A stretch of 10,444 bases of DNA from an uncultured Collinsella sp. (GCA_900556515.1 USPH01000028.1:1-10444), one strand, 5' to 3'; shown: positions 1-6,769, counted from the first letter of the stretch. Notes: generated by a model not told the origin, from the sequence alone. Program-made: numbers and translations.

Positions 1-39
1 CTAGCTTCGTCGGCAGCGTCAGATGTGTATAAGAGACAG
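1..39 (+). other. Nextera (Tn5) sequencing adapter left at contig end
   Basis: Positions 7-20 read TCGTCGGCAGCGTC and positions 21-39 read AGATGTGTATAAGAGACAG. Together these are the Illumina Nextera read-1 adapter, the second part being the 19-bp Tn5 mosaic end. Positions 1-6 (CTAGCT) are probably the tail of an i5 index. Genomic sequence therefore starts at position 40. The adapter supplies a GTG at 25 that reads M-Y-K-R-Q in frame with the first gene, and on the other strand a false C-terminus ending S-L-I-H-I. Neither is biological. The adapter match is seen directly; that it is untrimmed library sequence is well-established knowledge. Confidence 0.97.
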
Positions 40-1413
40 ACCCAGACGAGTGCCAAGATCGACGGCGCCGATGTCTCGGTGTTCTTTACCGACAACATGG
101 GCACCAAGGGCCTGCTGAGCTCCTTTGTCGCCGCATTTGCCACGGTCAACATCTATGCCTTCTGCATTAAGCGAGACATCACCATCAAGCTGCCCAAAGA
201 AGTCCCCGGCGCCATCGCCCAGAACTTCCGCGACATCTTCGCCTTCAGCTTCTCCATCCTGTTTGTCGCCGTCATCGACGTTATCTGCCGCACCTGCTTG
301 GCCGTCCCGTTTGCCAACGTCATCTCCACGCTGGTGAGCCCGCTGTTCGCCGCTGCCGATTCCTACGCCGGCCTCGCCCTCATCTGGTTCATGATCCCTC
401 TGTTCTGGTTCATGGGCATCCACGGCCCCTCGGTCGTTAAGCCTGCCCTCAACGCCGCGCTGTTTGGCAACATCACTACCAACCTCGCCACGCTGCAGGC
501 CGGCGGTCACCCCGCCCTCGCCCTGACCGAAAACTTCGGTAACTACATCGGCGAACTCGGCGGCACCGGCGCCACGTTCATTGTCCCGATTATCTTCCTG
601 CTCTTTATGCGCTCCAAGCAGCTCAAGGCCGTCGGCAAAGCCTCTGTCGTGCCCGTGATGTTCGCCGTCAACGAGCCGCTGCTGTTCGCCGCGCCCATCA
701 TCCTCAACCCGTACTTCCTGATCCCGTTCCTGTTTGCCCCCGTGGCCAACGTCCTCATTGGTAAGTTCTTCATCGACTTTTTGGGCATGAACGGCTTTAT
801 CTATGCCATGCCGTGGGCACTCCCCGGACCGATCGGCACCTTCATCGACACCAACTTCCAGCCGATCTCTCTGGTCCTGGTTGTCGTCCTGCTGGTCGTT
901 GACTTCTTGATCTACTACCCGTTCTGCAAGGCCTACGACAACGTCCTGTGCAAGCAGGAGGCCGAGACCCTGGCCGAAGAAGAGGCCGAGGAGACCAAGG
1001 CCGTCAAGACCGCTGCCGCCCCCGCCGTTGAGGCTCCTGTTGTCGAGACCGCTTCTGCCACTGAGGCCTCCGCAGCTCCGTCCGCCCTTAAGGGCAAGGA
1101 TCTGAGGGTTCTGGTTCTGTGCGCTGGCGCCGGCACCTCTGCACTGCTCGCCAACGCGCTTAAGGAAGGCGCCGACGAGCTGGGCATTGACATTACCGCC
1201 AACGCCGGTGCCTACGGCAGCCACTACGCCATCATGGACCAGTACAACGTCATCGTCCTGGCTCCGCAGGTTCGCACCTATTACAACGAGATGAAGGCCG
1301 ACACCGACCGCCTGGGCATCACGCTGCTGTCGCCCAAGGGCAAACAGTACATCGACCTCACTAAGGATCCCAAGGGTGCCGTCGCCTGGATCGAGGAAAA
1401 CCTCGAGGCATAA
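40..1413 (+). CDS. lacE: Lactose-type PTS EIICB permease, 5'-truncated by the contig end (lacE-like copy 1)
   Basis: Membrane permease and phosphotransfer subunit of a lactose/cellobiose-family PTS, importing a disaccharide while phosphorylating it. The real sequence starts mid-gene with T-Q-T-S-A-K, which aligns with about residue 122 of the complete paralogue at 3113-4891, so roughly 120 N-terminal residues are missing. The EIIC part keeps the family signatures HGPSVV, GGTGATFIVP and NEPLLF in hydrophobic context. An Ala/Glu-rich linker (about nt 950-1090) joins a C-terminal EIIB domain whose P-loop VLCAGAGTS carries the phospho-accepting cysteine (codon 1120-1122). EIIB ends normally at a TAA and is followed by a strong terminator, so this is the last gene of its operon. 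It resembles the second copy along its whole length, with the most divergence in the linker. Substrate is lactose or a related beta-galactoside; cellobiose cannot be excluded. The truncation is an assembly edge, not a pseudogene. Confidence 0.9.
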   Translation, partial: TQTSAKIDGADVSVFFTDNMGTKGLLSSFVAAFATVNIYAFCIKRDITIKLPKEVPGAIAQNFRDIFAFSFSILFVAVIDVICRTCLAVPFANVISTLVSPLFAAADSYAGLALIWFMIPLFWFMGIHGPSVVKPALNAALFGNITTNLATLQAGGHPALALTENFGNYIGELGGTGATFIVPIIFLLFMRSKQLKAVGKASVVPVMFAVNEPLLFAAPIILNPYFLIPFLFAPVANVLIGKFFIDFLGMNGFIYAMPWALPGPIGTFIDTNFQPISLVLVVVLLVVDFLIYYPFCKAYDNVLCKQEAETLAEEEAEETKAVKTAAAPAVEAPVVETASATEASAAPSALKGKDLRVLVLCAGAGTSALLANALKEGADELGIDITANAGAYGSHYAIMDQYNVIVLAPQVRTYYNEMKADTDRLGITLLSPKGKQYIDLTKDPKGAVAWIEENLEA

Positions 1414-1445
1414 GACGCTGACACCACCTGCCGCTTGCAGACAAT

Positions 1446-1489
1446 AAATGGCCCGTGCATCGATGTGTGATGCGCGGGCCATTTTGTTT
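1446..1489 (+). terminator. Rho-independent terminator after lacE copy 1
   Basis: A 16-bp stem (1446-1461 with 1469-1484) has one G-U pair and a 7-nt loop. Its core is GGCCCGTGCATC against GATGCGCGGGCC, and it runs into TTTTGTTT. It lies 32 nt after the lacE stop codon and marks the end of that operon. Confidence 0.9.
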
Positions 1490-1513
1490 AGACCGCACCC
1501 GTCCTCCTGTTCA

Positions 1514-1809
1514 TCTCAATCTGTAACATCTAGCCGAGTTTTTGGGTCCCAGCTGTTACGGATCGAGGTGAACGTACAGGCCAAGCCAAAAATCTCAATC
1601 TGTAACATGTAGACCGCTTTTGACCGCTTAGATGTTACAGATCGAGACAAACAGATGGGTCAATCCAATCAATCTAGATCTGTAACACCTGGCTGGTCAT
1701 TTCACTCCTAACTGTTACAGATCGAGACAAACGGAATAAGCCGGGCCGAATTGTCTAAATCTGTAACATCTAGCCGAGTTTTCGGGTCCCACCTGTTACA
1801 GATTTAGAC
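1514..1809. repeat. Array A: four tandem ~80-bp units, each a 54-57-bp imperfect palindrome
   Basis: This fills most of the 413-bp gap between the convergent lacE copy 1 and lacI-type genes; no coding signal is visible. Units lie at about 1514-1568, 1593-1647, 1673-1727 and 1753-1809. Each has a left arm ending ATCTGTAACA, a gap of exactly 25 nt, and a right arm starting TGTTACAGAT (TGTTACGGAT in unit 1). Unit 4 has a perfect 16-bp inverted repeat, GTCTAAATCTGTAACA. Arms start at 1514, 1554, 1593, 1633, 1673, 1713, 1754 and 1794, giving steps of 39-41 bp. In most units the gap contains a smaller inner stem (TCTAG-CCGA and TCGG-CTAG-like). The last unit ends 18 bp before the lacI stop, where no other leftward terminator is seen, so it may shape the 3' end of that transcript. 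The family is not recognised by name; REP/BIME-like is the nearest class. Confidence 0.9.
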
Positions 1810-1826
1810 GAGCAGGCCGAGCACGT

Positions 1827-2828
1827 CTACGCCCGCAGATCCCTTACGCTGGAACGCTCGACCAACACGCCCGAGACGAGCGTACGGCTTCTGGAGCTCG
1901 GGGCTTCCAGACCTGCGACGACCTCGTTAAGCGCACGGATGCCCAGTTCGCGGTGGCGAAACTTCACCGACGTCAGAATCGAGTTGGGAATCGTCTTGTA
2001 GAGCTCATCGTCGAAGCCGATCACGGACACGTCGTCGGGCACATTGAGCCCTCTGTCACGTAGAGCCATCATCACGCCGTTTGCCATGCAGTCGTTAGCA
2101 GCGAGGACCGCCGTGCAATCGGGCTTATCGGCAAGCACAAGGCCCGCGGCATAGCCACTATCCGCATTCCAATCGCCTTGCAGAGGCTCGGGCGGCTCAA
2201 TGCCACGTGCCTCGAGTGCCGCTCGCCAACCTTTCATACGGCACTGGCTCGACAGTGACTCTTTCTTACCAGAGACGAAGTACACGTTCTTGTGCCCGTG
2301 GTTCAAGAAGTACTCGCACGCCATGCGCGCGCCGCCCTCTTGGTCGTCACTGACGGTAGAGCAGGCAGGATGTTCCATCGGTGTGATAATCACCGTCTTG
2401 AGGTCTTTCGGCGCCTCAAAGGTATCAAAGTCATCGACCATCTGGCGCAGGTTGAAAATCATGCCGTCGACGGGGAGCTGCGACATCCTACGCGCCGCTT
2501 CGGCAAGGGTCATCTTCTCCCCCGCCCGCTTTTTGATCATCGTAAGAGCAAAGCCTCGCTCTTCGGCGGCATCGGCGATACCGTCAATCATGTCCACGGC
2601 ACCGCCCGACAAGTGAAACAGCACGACGCCGATGCACCCGTAACGGCCTAACTTGAGCGAACGCGCGGCAAAGTTGGTTCGAAACCCGAGCGCCTCCATG
2701 GCCGAATGAACCTTATCGCGTGTCGACTCTCGTACGCTATCGGGCTCGTTGATCACGCGCGACACCGTCTTGAGAGAAACGCCCGCGGCAAGTGCCACAT
2801 CATTCATCGAGACATTTTTCTTGTCCAT
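1827..2828 (-). CDS. LacI-family transcriptional repressor
   Basis: Predicted sugar-responsive repressor of the divergent lacE2-lacG operon. From the chosen ATG (333 aa) the order is an N-terminal LacI helix-turn-helix (about residues 6-30, MNDVALAAGVSLKTVSRVIN), a hinge helix with F-A-A-R-S-L-K, then a periplasmic-binding-like effector domain. The latter begins GCIGVVLFHLSGG and contains AANDCMANGVM and VIGFDDE, family hallmarks of the C-terminal subdomain. Length is normal for the family. The ATG at 2828 starts the protein just before the HTH as usual, with GGAGAA upstream at 2846-2841 but spaced 12 nt. A GTG at 2888 would add 20 residues and has a weaker AGG upstream, so the start is not settled. 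The perfect operator-like palindrome at 2988-3011 lies in the shared intergenic region, supporting local control and autoregulation. The effector is unknown. Confidence 0.9.
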   Translation of the reverse strand: MDKKNVSMNDVALAAGVSLKTVSRVINEPDSVRESTRDKVHSAMEALGFRTNFAARSLKLGRYGCIGVVLFHLSGGAVDMIDGIADAAEERGFALTMIKKRAGEKMTLAEAARRMSQLPVDGMIFNLRQMVDDFDTFEAPKDLKTVIITPMEHPACSTVSDDQEGGARMACEYFLNHGHKNVYFVSGKKESLSSQCRMKGWRAALEARGIEPPEPLQGDWNADSGYAAGLVLADKPDCTAVLAANDCMANGVMMALRDRGLNVPDDVSVIGFDDELYKTIPNSILTSVKFRHRELGIRALNEVVAGLEAPSSRSRTLVSGVLVERSSVRDLRA

Positions 2829-2974
2829 CGTTGCCACTACTTCTCCAGTCGGTTTTGCATCGCTTGTTTTTTGCGTTCTAGCATACACTACCTGCCTGAC
2901 TGATAAATCAACCGTTTACCGGACAATATCGACCGCTCACCCGTATATCCTTGTTGCTCTTCCAAAAATGTCTT

Positions 2975-3011
2975 ACGTTGTCATTAACGAAATGACAACG
3001 TTGTCATTTCG
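2975..3011. promoter_or_regulatory. LacI-type operator: perfect 24-bp palindrome plus an extra half-site
   Basis: Positions 2988-3011 are a perfect palindrome centred on CG, with core ATGACAACGTTGTCAT. This fits the LacI/GalR operator pattern TGnnAnCGnTnnCA. A third half-site, ACGTTGTCATT at 2975-2985, is an exact inverted copy of AATGACAACGT at 2991-3001, 5 nt away. The two palindromes therefore share one half-site. The site lies between the divergent lacI-type gene and lacE2, about 100 bp upstream of the lacE2 start. The core also fits a CcpA cre consensus, but the adjacent LacI gene is the more economical partner. No clear -10/-35 pair could be assigned. Confidence 0.8.
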
Positions 3012-3016
3012 CAATG

Positions 3017-3035
3017 CCTTCCTTGAGCAGGAAGG
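3017..3035 (+). other. Small hairpin in the lacE2 leader
   Basis: CCTTCCT at 3017-3023 pairs exactly with AGGAAGG at 3029-3035 around a 5-nt loop. There is no U-run after it, so it is not a terminator. It could stabilise the 5' leader or be chance; nothing resembling a known riboswitch or antiterminator target is visible. Confidence 0.4.
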
Positions 3036-3112
3036 TTTCCAGGCAGTCCTGACCATCCATCGACGACCAGTTCCATCCACATGCATCGCGCATCAAGTAG
3101 CAAAGGAGCTCT

Positions 3113-4891
3113 ATGGACGCCATCGTAAAGATGCTCGAGAAGCATCAACCGTTCTTCGAGAAGATCTCGAGAAACATCTACCTCCAGGCCATTAAGGACG
3201 GATTCCTTGGGTGCATGCCCATCGTCCTTACCTCTTCGATCTTTCTGCTGATCGCCACCCTTCCCGGCGTAGTTGGCATCACGCTGCCCCAGCCGCTCAT
3301 CGACTGGTGCAACAAGCTGTACAACTTCACCATGGGCGTCATGGGCATCATGGTTGCCGGCACCACCGCCAAGAACTTCACGGCTTCCATGAACCGTCGC
3401 ATGCCCGCCGGCAAGGTGCTCAACGACGGCTCCACCATGGTTGCCGCCCAGTGCAGCATGCTGCTGCTCGCTGTTACGCAGTTCACCACCAAGTTCAACG
3501 GCTCCGAGCTTTCGGTCTTCGATTGCACCAGCATGGGCACGCGCGGTCTGTTCTCGGCCTATATCGCCGCGTTCATTTCCGTGTGGGTCTACAAATTCTG
3601 CGTCTCGCGCGATCTGACCATTAAGCTGCCCAAGGAGGTCCCGGGCGCCATCGCTCAGAACTTCCGCGACATCATCCCCTTTGGCGGCGCCGTCATCATC
3701 TGCGGCATCATCGATGTGGTTGTGCGCAACCTCATGGGCGTTCCGTTCTCCGAGCTGCTCATCAAGCTGCTCTCCCCGCTCTTCACTGCGGCAGAGACCT
3801 ACCCCGGACTCATCCTTATCCAGGCGGCCACCGCGTTCTTCTGGTTCATCGGTGTCCACGGCCCTTCGATCGTCCAGCCGGGCATCGACCCCATCCGTCT
3901 TGCCAACCAGGCCGAGAACCTGCAGGTTCTGCTGGCCGGTGGCCACCCCGCCCACTCCCTCACCTTTAACATGTCGCTCGTGGGTGAGTTCGGCGGCACC
4001 GGCGCCACGTTCATCGTGCCGCTTCTGCTGATTCTCTTTATGAAGTCCAAGCAGCTCAAAGCCGTCGGTAAGGCCTCGATTGTTCCTGTTGCCTTCGCTG
4101 TCAACGAACCGCTGCTCTTTGGCGCGCCGATGATCCTTAACCCCTACATGCTCATCCCCTTTGTTGCCGCCGGCTGCGTCAACGTGAGTGTTGCCAAGTT
4201 CTTTATCGACAACGTGGGCATGAACGGCTTCTCCTTCGTGGTGCCTTGGGCTACCCCTGCCCCCATCGGCATCTTCATCACCACGAACTTCCAGCTTATC
4301 GCCCTGGTATTTGTCGCGATCATCATCTTGCTGGACGCCATCATCTACCTACCGTTCTTGAAGGCATACGATAAGCTGCTCTGCGACCAGGAGGCCGAGC
4401 GCGCCGCCGAGCTGGGTCTCGAGTCCGATGGTGCTGCCACCATCGCCGCCAACGCCTCTGCGCCCGCTATCGAGCAGACTACCGTCTCCGTCGAGCCGAC
4501 CGCCGCTGCCGCCGACAGCAAGCCTGTCGCCGATCAGCCCGAGCCCGCCGCCGACGCATCCGCTAAGAAAGATGTCGACGGTCTGAAGGTCCTCGTCCTG
4601 TGCGCCGGCGCCGGCACCTCTGCCATGCTTGCCAACGCCATCAAGGAAGGTGCTGCGCAGACCGGAGAGAACATCGCTTCCTCCGCAGGCGCCTATGGCC
4701 AGCATACTGCCATCATGGATCAGTACGACGTCATCGTGCTCGCCCCGCAGGTCCGTAGCTACTACAACGACATGAAGGCCGACACCGATCGTCTGGGCAT
4801 TAAGCTGCTCGCTCCCCGCGGCAAGGAATATATCGACCTTACCCGCGACCCCGCTGGCGCCATCAAGTGGCTCCGCGAGAACCTCGACTAG
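3113..4891 (+). CDS. lacE: Lactose-type PTS EIICB permease, complete (lacE-like copy 2)
   Basis: Integral membrane permease (592 aa) that takes up a beta-galactoside and phosphorylates it via a fused EIIB domain. The N-terminus (PFFEKISRNIYLQAIKDGF) matches the conserved start of LacE proteins. The EIIC domain spans about residues 1-420 with many hydrophobic segments. It carries HGPS (His249), GGTGATFIVP (293-302) and NEPLLFG (Glu332), equivalents of the sugar-contacting His and Glu in the family structure. A long Ala/Pro/Glu-rich linker (about 428-488) leads to EIIB (490-592) with VLCAGAGTS; Cys497 is the phosphorylation site. AAAGGAG at 3102-3108, 4 nt before the ATG, supports the start. 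It is followed 75 nt later by lacG, forming an operon behind a LacI-type operator. No lacF (EIIA) is adjacent, so EIIA must be encoded elsewhere. Lactose is preferred as substrate because of the LacG partner. Confidence 0.93.
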   Translation: MDAIVKMLEKHQPFFEKISRNIYLQAIKDGFLGCMPIVLTSSIFLLIATLPGVVGITLPQPLIDWCNKLYNFTMGVMGIMVAGTTAKNFTASMNRRMPAGKVLNDGSTMVAAQCSMLLLAVTQFTTKFNGSELSVFDCTSMGTRGLFSAYIAAFISVWVYKFCVSRDLTIKLPKEVPGAIAQNFRDIIPFGGAVIICGIIDVVVRNLMGVPFSELLIKLLSPLFTAAETYPGLILIQAATAFFWFIGVHGPSIVQPGIDPIRLANQAENLQVLLAGGHPAHSLTFNMSLVGEFGGTGATFIVPLLLILFMKSKQLKAVGKASIVPVAFAVNEPLLFGAPMILNPYMLIPFVAAGCVNVSVAKFFIDNVGMNGFSFVVPWATPAPIGIFITTNFQLIALVFVAIIILLDAIIYLPFLKAYDKLLCDQEAERAAELGLESDGAATIAANASAPAIEQTTVSVEPTAAAADSKPVADQPEPAADASAKKDVDGLKVLVLCAGAGTSAMLANAIKEGAAQTGENIASSAGAYGQHTAIMDQYDVIVLAPQVRSYYNDMKADTDRLGIKLLAPRGKEYIDLTRDPAGAIKWLRENLD

Positions 4892-4906
4892 TTTCCTCCC
4901 TCTGTT

Positions 4907-4933
4907 GGTGCCCGGATCCCCAGTTCGGGCACC
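4907..4933 (+). other. Intercistronic hairpin between lacE2 and lacG
   Basis: GGTGCCCG (4907-4914) pairs perfectly with CGGGCACC (4926-4933) around an 11-nt loop. The following sequence is CTCCCTATTCG, with no U-tract, so it is not a standard terminator. An mRNA-stabilising or partially terminating element that changes the lacE to lacG ratio is possible; this is inference. Confidence 0.65.
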
Positions 4934-4966
4934 CTCCCTATTCGTATCCCACAGAAAGGATGACTC

Positions 4967-6388
4967 ATGACCAACCCCATGCAGTTCCCCGACGGCTTTG
5001 TGTTTGGCGGCGCCACCGCTGCTTACCAGGTTGAGGGCGAGACCCGCACGCACGGCAAGGGCAAAGTGCCCTGGGACGATTTCCTGGCTGCTCAGGGTCG
5101 CTTCTCCCCCGACCCCGCAAGCGATTTCTACAACAAGTACCCAGTCGATATCGACCTGTGCCAGCGTTTCGGCATCAACGGCATCCGCGTCTCCATCGCT
5201 TGGAGCCGCATCTTCCCCAACGGCACTGGCGAGATCAACCCCGAGGGTGTTGCCTTCTATCACGAGCTCTTTGCCACCTGCAATAAAGCCGGCGTTATCC
5301 CCTATGTCACGCTCGATCACTTCGATACGCCCGAGGCCTTTTACCAGAACGGCGGCGAGGGCTTCCTGACGCGCACGACGATCGACGCCTTTGTCGAGTA
5401 CGCCAAGTTCTGCTTTGCCGAGTTCACCGAGGTCAAGCACTGGTTTACCTTTAACGAGATTCCCGCGACCGCCGAGGGCAGCTTTATCGTCGGCAACTGG
5501 CCGCACGGCGAGAAGTATCGCCTGGACAAGGCCTTCCAGCTCATGCACAACATGATGGTGGCCCACGCCAAGGCTGTCGTCGCCTTCCATGAGGGCGGCT
5601 TTGAGGGCGAGATCGGCATTGTCCAGAACCTGGAGCCCAAGTATCCCCTCGATCCCAACAACGCCGCCGACTGCGAGGCAGCTCGCATGGCCGACGTCAT
5701 CAACAACCGCTGGGTACTCGACGCTACCTTCCGCGGCCACTATGCAGCCGACACCATGGAGGCTGCGACCAAGCTGGCCCATATCGCCGGCGGCGAGCTC
5801 GACGTCCGCGACGAGGACATCGCCGCGCTGACCGCCGCGCTCCCCTACAACGATTGCTTGGGCGTCAACACCTACAAGTGCCAGTTCCTGCGTGCTGCCG
5901 AGGGCGAAAACGACATCAACCACAATGGCACCGGCGACAAGGGCTCCTCGCGCTGGTTCCTCAAGGGCGTGGGCGAGTCATGCGTGCGCGAAGGCGTACC
6001 CACCACCGATTGGGACTGGATTATCTATCCCGAGGGCCTCTACGACCTGCTGCTCCGCATTAAGAACGATTACCCCAACTACAAGAAGATCTACATTACC
6101 GAGAACGGCATGGGCTATAAGGACGACTTTGAGGACGGCTTTATCGACGACGCCCCTCGCATCGACTACATGCGTCAGCATCTCGCATGGATCCTCAAGG
6201 CAATTGACGGCGGCGTGAACGTCGACGGCTACTTTGTGTGGTCGCTGCAGGACCAGTTCTCCTGGACCAACGGCTATAACAAGCGCTATGGCCTGTTCTA
6301 CATCGACTTCGAGACCCAGAAGCGCTATCCCAAGGCGAGCGCGTACTGGTACAAGAACGTCTCGGAGACCGGCCTGCTTATGGCCTAA
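4967..6388 (+). CDS. lacG: 6-phospho-beta-galactosidase (GH1)
   Basis: Cytoplasmic GH1 enzyme (473 aa) that hydrolyses lactose-6-phosphate to galactose-6-phosphate and glucose. It is collinear with LacG of lactic acid bacteria: FVFGGATAAYQ at the start, then ASDFYNKYPVDIDL, HFDTPEA and TDWDWIIYPEGLYD. The acid/base is Glu164 in TFNE and the nucleophile Glu379 in ITENG. The phosphate-binding set reported for Lactococcus LacG (Ser428, Lys435, Tyr437) maps to Ser432, Lys439 and Tyr441 with a constant +4 offset. The Trp next to the serine (Trp433) is the residue typical of galacto- rather than gluco-specific enzymes, which supports lacG over bglA. AAAGGA (4955-4960) sits 6 nt before the ATG. It is the second gene of the lacE2 operon and is followed by a strong terminator. 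Confidence 0.95.
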   Translation: MTNPMQFPDGFVFGGATAAYQVEGETRTHGKGKVPWDDFLAAQGRFSPDPASDFYNKYPVDIDLCQRFGINGIRVSIAWSRIFPNGTGEINPEGVAFYHELFATCNKAGVIPYVTLDHFDTPEAFYQNGGEGFLTRTTIDAFVEYAKFCFAEFTEVKHWFTFNEIPATAEGSFIVGNWPHGEKYRLDKAFQLMHNMMVAHAKAVVAFHEGGFEGEIGIVQNLEPKYPLDPNNAADCEAARMADVINNRWVLDATFRGHYAADTMEAATKLAHIAGGELDVRDEDIAALTAALPYNDCLGVNTYKCQFLRAAEGENDINHNGTGDKGSSRWFLKGVGESCVREGVPTTDWDWIIYPEGLYDLLLRIKNDYPNYKKIYITENGMGYKDDFEDGFIDDAPRIDYMRQHLAWILKAIDGGVNVDGYFVWSLQDQFSWTNGYNKRYGLFYIDFETQKRYPKASAYWYKNVSETGLLMA

Positions 6389-6411
6389 CTTTTGCCGCAT
6401 ACCCCCTGTCG

Positions 6412-6457
6412 GCCGCATACGAATCCCTCCACGGGTTCGCATGCGGCTTTTTTGTTT
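6412..6457 (+). terminator. Rho-independent terminator after lacG
   Basis: GCCGCATACGAATCC (6412-6426) pairs with GGGTTCGCATGCGGC (6433-6447), with one mismatch and one G-U pair, and is followed directly by TTTTTTGTTTT. An extra GCCGCATAC at 6394-6402 duplicates the left arm and could form a competing stem. It ends the lacE2-lacG operon. Confidence 0.92.
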
Positions 6458-6480
6458 TGGTGGGCCCGAGCGGATCATTC

Positions 6481-6697
6481 GTCTCGATCTGTAACATCTA
6501 GTCGAGTATTTCGGCCCTAGCTGTTACAGATTTAGACGAACGCGCAGGCCGGTCCGCTCAATCTCGATCTGTAACATCTAGCCGAGCTTTTCGGTCCCAG
6601 TTGTTACAGATTGAGACAAACGGAATCGGCCAGGCAGAAAATCTAAATCTGTAACATCTAACGAGCATTTGATCGCCTAGTTGTTACAGATCGAGAC
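6481..6697. repeat. Array B: three tandem ~80-bp units of the same palindromic repeat
   Basis: Units lie at about 6481-6537, 6562-6616 and 6642-6697. They use the same ATCTGTAACA / TGTTACAGAT arms and the same invariant 25-nt gap as the array at 1514-1809. Arms start at 6482, 6522, 6562, 6602, 6642 and 6682, exactly 40 bp apart. Gap sequences of units 1 and 2 (TCTAGCCGAG-type) match those of array A units 1 and 4. The linkers also recur: CAAACGGAAT follows both 6616 and 1727, and CAGATGG follows both 6696 and 1647 shortly downstream. The two arrays are therefore related as whole units and lie in the same orientation. Like array A, it starts just after an intrinsic terminator. No ORF or transposase is attached. 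Confidence 0.9.
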
Positions 6698-6769
6698 AAT
6701 CAGATGGTCAAATCCTCACTTTCCAGGCAGCTACGAAGCGCTCCTCTTTCTTAATTATTATCGGCATCA

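Noticed and set aside
19..1482. Long open frame antisense to lacE copy 1, and a similar one at 4349-5923 antisense to lacE2/lacG
   Set aside because: They mirror the codon bias of the real high-GC genes, have low-complexity Gly/Asp/Val-rich products without domains, and the first ends inside adapter sequence.
1514..1809. CRISPR array (regular repeats with ~25-nt variable segments)
   Set aside because: The repeats alternate orientation and are only ~15 bp, the between-arm segments are related to one another and partly self-complementary, and no cas genes are present.
2988..3011. CcpA catabolite-repression (cre) site
   Set aside because: The core fits the cre consensus, but a divergent LacI-family gene sits beside it and the apparent host is an actinobacterium, where CcpA is not typical. 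It cannot be fully excluded.
4967..6388. 6-phospho-beta-glucosidase (bglA)
   Set aside because: Trp433 in the phosphate/sugar pocket and collinear similarity to LacG favour the galactosidase.
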